Shown here one piece after another: positions 36,373-45,514 of a stretch of DNA of 64,000 bases. Origin of the DNA: Cordilura impudica (lineage: Eukaryota; Arthropoda; Insecta; Diptera; Scathophagidae); assembly GCA_963682025.1 (NCBI GenBank), contig OY821519.1, forward strand, positions 14,012,571 through 14,076,570, read 5' to 3'. Position 1 is the stretch's first letter. Each line of letters opens with the position of its first letter. The notes beneath the pieces were generated by a model. It saw only the letters and a program-made list of their open reading frames with translations. It was not told the origin of the DNA and did no database searches. The translations under genes and the position numbers were made by a program.

Positions 36373-37382
36373 TTTAATTTTTCGTTTTTTATTTTTAATT
36401 TTTCGTTTTTCATTTTTCGTTTTTTATTTTTTTTTTTAATTTTTCATTTTTTATTTTTCGTTTTTTATTTTAAATTTTTCATTTTTTAATTTAAATTTTT
36501 TATTTTTTATTTTTCATTTTTTATTTTTCATTTTTAATTTTTTTCTTCATTTTTCGTTTTCCAATTTATATTTTTCTTTTTTCCTTTATCCTTTTTCATT
36601 TTATATTTTTCATTTTTTATTTTTCAATTTTCATATTCTATTTCATTTATTATTTTTAATTTTAGTTTTTAATTTTTCATTTCTTATTTTTCATGTTTCA
36701 TTTTTTATTTTTATTTTTAATTTTTCATTTTTCATTTTCTATTTTCAATTTTTAATTTTTTATTTTAATTTTTCGTTTTTTATTTTTAATTTTTAAATTT
36801 TTAATTTTTTAATTTTAATTTTTCATTTTTTATTTTTAATTTTTTTTTTCTTCATTTTTCGTTTTCCAATTTTTATTTTTCTTTTTTCCTTTTTCATTTT
36901 TTATTTTTCATTATTTATTTTTCAATTTTCATATTTTATTTTTCATTATTCATTTTTAATTTTAGTTTTTAATTTTTCATTTCTTATTTTTCATGTTTCA
37001 TTTTTTATTTTTTATTTTCAATTTTTTAGTTTTAATTTTTTATTATTATTTTTTATTTTTGATTTTTACTTTTTATTTTTCTTTTTTTTTAATTTTTAAT
37101 TTTTAATTTTTTTTTTTTTTTGATTTTCCATTTTTATTTTTATTTTTTATTTTTTATTTTTCATTTTTTATTTTTTATTTTTATTCTTAAATTTTTATTT
37201 TTCATTTTAATTTTTTTTTTTCATTTTTTATTTTTCGTTTTTCATTTTTATTTTTCATTTTTCATTTTTCGTTTTTCATTTTTCATTTTTCATTTTCCAT
37301 TTTTTATTTTTCATTTTTCGTTTTTCATTTTTTATTTTGCATTTTTCATTTTTAATTTATATTTCATTTTTCATTTTTCATT
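36373..37382. repeat. right-arm array of FB-1
   Basis: TTTTTCATTTTT/ATTTTTTATTTTT variants with TTTTCGTTTT; a ~330-bp block (36540-36730 and 36850-37020) appears duplicated (TTTTTCTTCATTTTTCGTTT, TTAATTTTAGTTTTTAAT). Confidence 0.85.
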
Positions 37383-38209
37383 TTTTATACCCTACACCAC
37401 TATGTGGTTTGGGTATAATGACTTTGTGCTGCTGTTTGTAACAACCAAAAATATTTGACCTACACCCATCTTTAATTATACCGATCGAATCAGAATCACT
37501 ATCTGATTCGATTTTACGATGTCCGTCCGTCCGTCCGTCCGTCCGTCCGTCCGTCCGTCCGTCCGTCTGTGTGTCCATGTAAAGCTTTTAATCAAACTGC
37601 AGGTCGCAAATATGAAAATATTTTGATGAAATTTGATAGTTGATCTTTTATCGGCCATGGGATGAACAGTATTGAAATTGGTGAGAATCGGTCCATGTTC
37701 AGACCTAGCCCCCATACAAATGACCCCAATGAAATCAACATATATTGCCATAAGATCCAAATTATCATACAAATCTTACTCAAATTGAGTTTGTATGTAT
37801 ATATTACATCCATTAATCAGTAGTCCAAAAATGATCTCTATTGGATAAGTCTTAGTCATAGGCCCCATATAGAGCTGCTTCCCGATTTTCACTTAAATCT
37901 ATCAAAAAACAAAAATATTGCACTGATTCTTCTCAAATTTTGTTTGTATATATTTTTCCAAAATACAAGAAACTTAACCAAACATAGTCAGGATCGTTCC
38001 ATTTTTGGGCCTAGTCCCCATATAGATATAGCATCCGATATGAACTTTTTCATATCTGCAGCCAAAAAAATTAATAAAAATCCCACTCAAATTTGGTATA
38101 TGCTTATTTTCTATATCCAGTTAGTTGGGCGTAAGAGATAGGGTCTCTAAACGCATGGTATAGGGTATCATATAGTCGGTCTCAGCCGACTATAGTTTTC
38201 TTACTTGTT
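37383..38209 (+). mobile_element. DINE-1-like family 1, copy D10 (right arm of FB-1)
   Basis: Full length with eleven GTCC units (37521-37564), the longest clean tract here. It retains the TCTTAGTCATAGG block missing from the left-arm copy. The last ~100 bp and following array match 61100-61440 almost exactly, including hairpin AGTCGGTCTCAGCCGACT. Confidence 0.85.
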
Positions 38210-38463
38210 ATATTTAATTTTTTTATTTTTCATGTTTTATTTTTCGTTTTTCATTTTTTATTTTTCATTTTTCAATTTTTATATTTCATTTTTTTATTTT
38301 TCATTTTTTATTTTTCATTTTTTATTTTTCATTATTCATTTTTAATTTTTCGTTTTTCGTTTTTTATTTTTAATTTTTTATTTTTCATTTTTTATTTTTC
38401 ATGTTTTATTTTTTATTTTTCATTTTTTATTTTTCATTTTTTTTTTTTCATTTTTTATTTTTC
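38210..38463. repeat. distal right-arm array of FB-1
   Basis: TTTTTCATTTTTTATTTTTC variants, almost identical to 61188-61445. The following terminal module contains three TCACATGTTACGC-like units (38528-38569) where the left end has one. Confidence 0.85.
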
Positions 38464-38636
38464 ATTTTCAAACAGGTTATCATAATATCATAATTTTTTC
38501 CCCAATACAATCACATTTTGTCTTACGACTCACATGTTACGCTCACATGTTACGCTTACATGTTACGCTGTTTTTGAAATTTACCCCCCTGCGCGTATAG
38601 ATGTTTACACATCAAAAATAAAAGTAAAATTATAAT

Positions 38637-39045
38637 GGAAAATCTGGAAAAATTCACAAAAATCTTCTGTTCTATAAGAATTCACATTCCGCTTTAAGAA
38701 TGGCAAAAATCGGAAAAAACGTTTTTCGTGAAATGCCCTAGTGTACATGCATACGTATGGTTGGGTATATAGGATTGCATTTAATATGCAATTGGCTCGC
38801 ATTAGTTGCATATTCAAGTGTACTTGACTGAATGACAGACCCCTAACATTAGTTGCTTTGTTGTACTCGTAGTCGAATGAATATTCAAAAAAATGTTTAG
38901 TGATTTCTTGATGCTTTAACCTTTTACAGGGTCTTGGTACTATTCTCAGAGTTAACGTTGTGTGTGTGTGTTTTTTTTTTATATTGGTTTGTAAGGTATT
39001 TTAATAACTTTTTGTTAAAGGTTTTTGTTTTTTTATTAATACTCT
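38637..39045. other. non-coding stretch
   Basis: Includes a short GT microsatellite (~38959-38971); nothing else recognised. Confidence 0.45.
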
Positions 39046-40545
39046 CTACAAATATGTATGTGGTAAGGGTATAATGGGTTTGTGCTGATGTTTGTAACTA
39101 CCAAAAATATACTGATCGTTTCAGAATCATTTGCTAAGTCGATTTAGCTATGTCCATCTGTATGTTTGTTGTATGTTCACTGAAAACTTGTAATCCAACT
39201 CAAGGTCGCTAATGTAAATATATGTTAAGACATATTTTACATAAGCTTTTCTCGGCCATATCATAAATGGTATTGATATTTGTGCAAATCGGTGCATGTT
39301 CAGACCTAGTCCCCGTACAAATGACACCTATGAGATCGAGTTTAATTGCTCTTAGATCAAATTTAAAATATAGATCTCAAAATATAGATAATAATACGGA
39401 TACTACAAAAATACATCACGTAGGACCATTTTTAGCTAAAATCCCAACATAAAGGTGCTTTCCAATCTTCAATTAAATCTATGAAAAAACAAGTAAGAAA
39501 ATTATAGTCGGTCTAGACCGACTATGCGATATACTTACCATGCGTTTAGAAACCCTATCTCTTAGGTCCAATTAATTATATATAGAAAATGAACATTATT
39601 ATTACTTTTTTTTATTTTTGAAAAATTTCATATGGGATACTATATTTATATTGGGACTAGGTCAAAAATTGGATCGATCTTGACCACATTTGATAAGGTC
39701 ACTTATTTTTTTTTCAAAAACATACACAAGCCAAATTCGAGCAAAATCTGTGCAATACTTTTCTTTTTTCGATATATTTAAGTGAAGATCGGGAATCAGC
39801 ATCATATGGGGGCTATGATCAAGAATTGTCCTATAGGATTTATTTTTAGACTACAGATAAATAGATATAATAAACATACATAAACCCAATCTGAACGAGA
39901 TCTATGTTATAATTTGGATATTATGGCAATTTAAGTCGATCACTAAGAGTCATTTGTATGGGGACTAGGTCTGAACATAAACCGATTTTCACCAATTTCA
40001 ATAGCGTTCATCCTATGGCCGATAAAAGTTTATATACTAAATTCATTACAATATATGCATATTTGCGACCTGTAGTTTGATTACAAGGTCTACGTGAACA
40101 CACAGGCGGACGGACGGACATCGCTAAGTCGAGTCAGAAATTGATTCCGATTTTCACCAATTTCAATAGCGTCCATCCTATGGCCGATAAAAGCTATATA
40201 TACCAGATTCATTACAATATATTTGAGACCTGTAGTTTGATTAAAATATTTAAATGGACACACAGGCGGATGGACGGACGGACAGGCGGACATCGTTAAA
40301 TCGACTCAGAAAGTTATTTCGATGTGTATAATAAAATAAATAACATTACTAAATATGGTCTTGATCGACCTAGTCTCCATATAAATATAGCATCCGATAT
40401 GAACTTTTTCATATCTACAGGCCAAAAAATTAACAATTCCACTCAAATTTTATTTTCTATGTTGGACCTTCGAACTTTTTCTCTAAACCCATAGTATAGG
40501 GTATCCTATAGTCGGTCTAGTTCGATTAAAATTTTCTTACTTGTT
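39046..40545 (+). mobile_element. DINE-1-like family 1, copy D11, split by a minus-strand copy
   Basis: The diverged plus-strand copy runs 39046-39487 (start region and GTCCATCTG tract) and resumes at ~40331-40545 (CTAAATATGGTCTTGATCGA... to TTTTCTTACTTGTTT). The intervening 39488-40330 is another copy in the opposite orientation. Confidence 0.65.
39488..40330 (-). mobile_element. DINE-1-like family 1, copy D12, with internal duplication
   Basis: It starts (minus-strand tail) at AACAAGTAAGAAAATTATAG with an intact hairpin. Around 39990-40140 and 40150-40310 a block (CACCAATTTCAATAGCG ... ACACACAGGCGGACGG) is tandemly duplicated. Confidence 0.7.
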
Positions 40546-40876
40546 TTATTTTGCTTATTGTTGTTGTTGCAGTGAAGTCTTTTGGAGTTGTTAGTTAGGC
40601 GTTTCTTGCCTCAACACATGGGGTTGTAAGGTGTTTTTAAGAGTCTTTTTTATCTAGGAGTTGGATAAAAGTCTTTGCATTGTATATGAATGATTCACTT
40701 CTATAAGATTTTCTTAATGTTAATAGTTGGAAAATTTATTGCTTAAATTATGCAACAGTAGCAAAGATTTTCTTTGTGTAGATATATTTTTTATTTTTGC
40801 TTTTTTATGCCCACCTAACAATTTGTTAATTTGTATTCCCAAATACGAATACTTTGTTGGATAAGTTAGTATAAAA
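40546..40876. other. non-coding stretch
   Basis: Nothing recognised. Confidence 0.4.
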
Positions 40877-40911
40877 CTAGAGGACCCGTGCTGCTCCGCA
40901 GCGTTATATTA
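40877..40911 (-). mobile_element. Helitron-type 3' terminus
   Basis: On the minus strand, hairpin GCTGCGGAGCAGC is followed by ACGGGTCCT-CTAG and T. The rest of the element is cut off by mariner MA inserted 2 bp away; its other end is not identified. Confidence 0.4.
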
Positions 40912-40989
40912 TAAAGGGTTATCCATTTTGCGGTTTCAAAAGTAAACGTAAATAAAACACATATAAAATATTTTTTTTCATGATATTTC

Positions 40990-41785
40990 TTTTTATACCC
41001 TATACCACTATGTGGTTTGGGTATAATGACTTTGTGCTGCTGTTTGTAACAACCAAAAATATTTGACCTACACCCATTTTTAATTATACCGATCGAATCA
41101 GAATCACCATCTGATTCGATTTAACGATGTCCGTCCGTCCGTCTGTGTGTCCATGTAAAGCTTGTAATCAAACTACAGGTCGCAAATATGAATATATTTT
41201 GAAGAAATTTGGTATTTGATCTTTTATCGACCATGGGATGAACGCTATTGAAATTGGTGAGAATCGGTCCATGTTCAGACCTAGCCCCCATACAAATGAC
41301 CCTTATGAAATCAACATATATTGCCATAAGATACAAATTATCATACAAATCTTAGTCAAATTGGGTTTGTATGTATATATTACATCCATTAATCAGTAGT
41401 ACAAAAATAATCCCTATTGGACAACTCTTAGTCATAGGCCCCATATAGAGCTGCTTCCCGATCTTCACTTAAATCTATCAAAAAACAAAAATATTGCACT
41501 GATTCTTCTCAAATTTTGTTTGTATATATTTTTGCAAAATACAAGAGACTTTACCAAACATGGTCAGGGTCGGTCCATTTTTGGGCCTAGTCCCCATATA
41601 GATATAGCATCCGATATGAACTTTTTCATATCTGCAGCCGAAAAAATTAATAAAAATCCCACTCAAATTTGGTTTATGTTTATTTTCTATATCCAGTTAG
41701 TTGGGCCTGAGAGATAGGGTCTCTAAACGCATGGTATAGGGTATCGTATAGTCGGTCTAGACCGACTATAATTTTCTTACTTGTT
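40990..41785 (+). mobile_element. DINE-1-like family 1, copy D13
   Basis: Full length with three GTCC units and intact AGTCGGTCTAGACCGACT. It is inserted downstream of the transposase stop region of mariner MA. Confidence 0.9.
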
Positions 41786-41809
41786 TATTATAAAGTTTGA
41801 CTGTTGACA

Positions 41810-42860
41810 TTATGTGTGAAACACTACATCATTTAAATGACCACCACGCGAATTGTTGCAAGCATTGATTCTTTTGCGGTAATATTCGACCACTTTTTGA
41901 CACATATTGGGCGGTATCTCAGCCATAACTTGATGAATGTTAGTTTTTAAGTGCTCAAGAGTTAAAGGTTTATCTGCATAAACACGGTCTTCCGCGTAGC
42001 CCAACAAAAAAAAGCCTAATGGTGTCAAATAGCATGATCTTGGTTGCCAGTTGATATCGCCACGACGAGAAATTACGCGGACAGGAAATGTCTCTTGCTA
42101 TAAAGCCATATTCGCTCGAGTTGTGTGGCATGTGGCACCGTCTTGTTGAAACCTCATATTCTCCAAGTCGTATTCTACAATAGCAGGCAAAAAAAAAGTC
42201 GGTTATCATATGACCATAACGCTCCGAATTGACGATAACAGTCGTTCCATCGTCGTTTTCGAAGAAGTAAGGTCCAATCACACCTTCGGACCAAAGAGCG
42301 CACCAAACAGTGACTTTTTGTGGATGTAATGGCCTCTCTTCAATTACTTGAGGATTCTCAGAACCCCAAATACGACAATTTTGTTTATTAACGTACCCAC
42401 CGAGTGAGAAATGTATTTCATCGCTTAAGAAAATTTTGTCCGAAAAATCAAGCACCCATTCCACGTATCTACGACGTTGTGAATGGTCAGCTGGCTTTCG
42501 TTGTTGTGTGAGCTGGTTTTATATGGATGTAGGTGTAGATCCAAATGCCAAATACGCCATAATGTGCCGTAAGACAGTCCTAATTCCTGAGAACGACGAG
42601 GAATCGACACATTCGGGTCTTCGGCAACACTTTCACTTACAGCAGCGATATTTTCAGTCTAACGAGCGAAACTATGTAGCACAGGCCTTACAATATCTGT
42701 AACCACTCCAGTCTCTTCAAATTTCTTCACAATTTTGCCAATTGCTTGCGTAGTTGGACGATTATGTAAACCATAATCTCCTCTTAAAGCATGATATGTG
42801 GCTGTGCCAGAATCACCATTTTTGTAGTAGGTTTTAATAATTTTTATGCGTTGTGTGATA
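41810..42860 (-). pseudogene. broken mariner transposase (MA)
   Basis: Fragments in different frames correspond to HTH-linker (RRSQELGLSYGTLWRI), catalytic core (first Asp in SDEIHF kept) and C-terminal GGHLNDVVFHT. Frameshifts, stops and a D-to-G change in the third catalytic position show it is inactive. Confidence 0.85.
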
Positions 42861-43052
42861 TTTAGTTAAGCGATCCATTTTCGTCAATGCCAGACTTTCA
42901 ACTTGAAAGAAAAAAATTGGTTTAACAACTTAGTTTGACAGATGTCGAATTCCAGCCCTATACTTTTGAAACCACGAAATGGATAACCCTTTATTATATA
43001 ATATATATAATAAAGGGTTATATAATATATATAATATATATATTATATAATA

Positions 43053-44336
43053 AAGGGTCCGCCAAATAACTTTTTTTTTTTGAAAATGCTATAAAAAAAA
43101 CTATTGAATATTATCTCAAATTTCTTTTTTTATTTGAAAGTACAATCCTTCCGGTTAATAATGGAAAATAACTTCATTCAAATGGCTGCCTCGGCTTGCC
43201 ATGCAGTAGCCTACATGATCGGTCCAATAAAATCTTAAGCACATTATCGATTGTGTGCAGCTGTATTTCACCAATGGCTTTACGAACATTGTCCTTTAAA
43301 GCGTCAATTGTCTCTGGCTTGTTGGCGTAACACTTATCTTTGAGGGCACCCCACAAATAATAGTCCAACGGTGTAAAATCGCAGCTCCGAGGTGGCCAAA
43401 CGACATCAGCTCTGCGGCTGATAATGCTATCTTCAAAAATAGGGCGCAAAACATCGAGTGTAGCTTCGGCTGTGTGGCACGCAGCGCCGTCCTGTTGAAA
43501 CCAAATGTTTCCAATATCCTCCTCTTCAATTTTTGTGAACAAAAATTCGTTCAACATGGCCCGATAATGATCCCCATTGACTGTAACGGCCACTCCTTGC
43601 TCATTTTCGAAGAAAAATGCCCCAATTATGCCTCTGGACCAAAATCCGCACCAAACAGTGACTCGTTTTGGGTGTTTCGGCTTTTCAATGTATGCGTGCG
43701 GGTTTTCTGTGCCCCAAGTGCGACAATTTTGCTTGTTTACATACCCGCAAATATCAAAATGAGCTTCATCTGAAAAGATGATTTTTTTGGCAAAATCGGC
43801 ATCTTCTGTAAATCGATCGCAGGCCCACTTAGCGAAGCGAAAACGCATTGGATGGTCAGTTGGCTTCAACTCCTGAACCAATTGGACTTTGTATGGCGTC
43901 ATACCAAGGTCTTTATGCAAAATTCGTCTCAATGATGCCTCCGAAATATTCAATTCTTGAGAACGACGGTGAATTGATGTTGATGGCGCTTCACGCACAC
44001 TTTCTGTCACAGCAGCAATATTCTCGGGTGTACGTACTGTTTTTGGCTTTTCACGCTTTGGTTTATCGTTTGAGGATGCAAGTTTCTTTCACTTTTTTCA
44101 CAAGATAACGAACATACGGAGCTGACGGTGCTTCTCTTCTTCCAAAATCCGTACGCAATTTTCGCACACATTCTGCAACTTTACCATGATTTTCAAAAAT
44201 TGTTCAAGCGTATACACCACCATATTCGTTCAGCGGAAAGATAAAACTAATTATCTGTCAAATCAGACATGAGCTAAGTGTTACCATTCACGAAATAAGC
44301 ACTAGTTGAAAAAAAAACGTTAGATGGCGGACCCTT
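43053..44336 (-). mobile_element. DD41D-type mariner MB
   Basis: The 1,284-bp element has TIRs AAGGGTCCGCCA(A/T)(A/C)TAAC followed by a T run, and TA at 43051-43052 and 44337-44338. The two mariners are separated by a ~57-bp AT-only TATATAA spacer containing a stray TAAAGGGTTA. The TIR sequence differs from MA after AAGGGT, so they are different subfamilies. Confidence 0.9.
43174..44240 (-). pseudogene. nearly intact mariner transposase (MB)
   Basis: An open frame covers 43174-44010 and beyond (278 residues from its first Met). First catalytic Asp in SDEAHF, second in QQDGAACH, third in TPLDYYLWG, with 41 residues between second and third (counted), hence DD41D, described for rosa-type elements of tephritid flies. 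The N-terminal DNA-binding part (44010-44240, from MVVYTLEQ) is out of frame in at least two places. Probably inactive but young. Confidence 0.85.
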
Positions 44337-44338
44337 TA

Positions 44339-44935
44339 TAATCTAGGATACTTGTAAAAAATTACATGATGTAACCTGGAACTTATTTTAATATATTTTT
44401 AAACTTACTTCATATAAATGAAAAAAAAAATTTTTTTCATCAAAGTTGACATTTTTATGGAATTGCCCATAATGTAATGCGTAATATAATGCGTATAATG
44501 CGTATTTCAATATGCATATCTTCAGTACCATACAGACAGTGAGTAATTGCCCGGAATAAACAATTACCATCACCAATAATAAGAATCACTTCAAAACTGT
44601 TTGTCTTCGAAGGACCACACGTCATTGAAGAATTCTCATCCGCAGAGAGTCGTCTTTATTTGGTCAACTTCCGTTCCTCACACTTCCTTTTTAGCATCCT
44701 TCGTCTTCCTACCAAGTCACATAATTAAAAGTACTGAAATGCAAATATTTAAAACAATAAAAGGAATATTATTTAAAGTGGCAACGCACAACTGACACAT
44801 GCACAGAGGATCACGGTTAGATTGCCACTGAGGAATAAGCTGAAGGGAAACATCTATATATAGGAAATGAACTGAACCAATCAGAATGAAATATTGTGTA
44901 CAAATAACTTTTTTGTCATATATCGAGAATTTTCC
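44339..44935. other. non-coding stretch
   Basis: No gene seen; a short AGTGGCAA...TTGCCACT inverted pair lies at ~44778-44831. Confidence 0.4.
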
Positions 44936-45332
44936 GAAGTAACTTAACGTGCAGTAAAACAATATCCGAATTTGCCCGGAGAAGTTAACGTACAGTAATA
45001 CCAAAATTTGCCAAGAGAAGTTAGCGTACAGTAATACCAAAATATGCGGGAGAAGTTAACGTACAGTAAAACAATATCCGAATTTTCCCGGAGAAGTTAA
45101 CGTATAGTAATACCGATATATGCGGGAGAAGTTAACGTACATGTAAACAATATCCGATTTTGGCCGGAGAAGTTAACGTACAGTTATACCTTAATTTGCC
45201 AAGAGAAGTTAGTGTACAGTTATACCAAAATATGCGGGAGAGGTTAACGTACAGTAAAACATCGGAATTTGGCCGGAGAAGTTAACGAACAGTAATAACA
45301 AAATTTGCCAAGAGAAGTTAACGTACAGTAAA
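44936..45332. repeat. 36-41-bp VNTR with trimeric higher-order pattern
   Basis: About eleven units begin GAGAAGTTAACGTACAGTA. Their 3' halves fall into three types: TACCAAAATTTGCCAA (A), TACCAAAATATGCGG (B) and AACAATATCCGAATTTNCCCG (C). Observed order C-A-B-C-B-C-A-B-C-A. Confidence 0.9.
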
Positions 45333-45357
45333 AGTAAAGTTGATTGTCCACGCATAA

Positions 45358-45485
45358 CTTTCCTCAAACCCAACGATATTAAGCAGTTAATGCTCAATAG
45401 AAAGAGCTTGCTCCACTGAGTGTTCTTAGACTTATGTCAACAGCCTACGTTAATTAGAACTCTACTTATAGAGGTTTGAGGAAAA
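45358..45485. repeat. inverted repeat pair
   Basis: CTTTCCTCAAACC at 45358-45370 is matched by GGTTTGAGGAAA at 45473-45484, enclosing ~100 bp. It may be a tiny MITE; no clear target duplication. Confidence 0.45.
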
Positions 45486-45514
45486 TATTGAAAAAATCTT
45501 GAAAAAAGTATAAC

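Larger units (their letters stand above)
33318..38628. mobile_element. complete foldback composite element (FB-1)
   Basis: The 5.3-kb element reads the same inward from both ends. Order: outer module with GATGTGTAAACATC + CGCGCAGGGGG and ACCTGTTTGAAAAT (33330-33453; inverted at 38464-38613); a DINE-like copy (minus on the left, plus on the right); AAAATTAA/AAAATGAA-type arrays; an inner module starting TTAACCGGTTAA; a unique ~0.65-kb centre. ATTATAAT is found directly repeated at 33310-33317 and 38629-38636, a possible 8-bp target duplication, though palindromic and AT-only. No transposase is present. Foldback structure is seen directly; superfamily unknown. Confidence 0.8.
40914..42991 (-). 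mobile_element. DD41D-like mariner MA, interrupted by a DINE-like copy
   Basis: TIRs AAGGGTTATCCATTT(T/C)G are flanked by TA (40912-40913 and 42992-42993). Without the DINE-like insertion (40990-41785) the element is ~1.28 kb, like its neighbour. The minus-strand transposase is broken into several frames: SDEIHF with GGYVNKQNCRIWG near 42345-42425 and the C-terminus at 41810-42030. Where the neighbour reads TPLDYYLWG this copy reads TPLGFFLLG, so the third catalytic Asp is lost. Confidence 0.85.

Noticed and set aside
34241..37382. CRISPR-like regular repeats
   Set aside because: Unit lengths of 7-10 bp without unique spacers; these are foldback-arm arrays in a eukaryotic genome.
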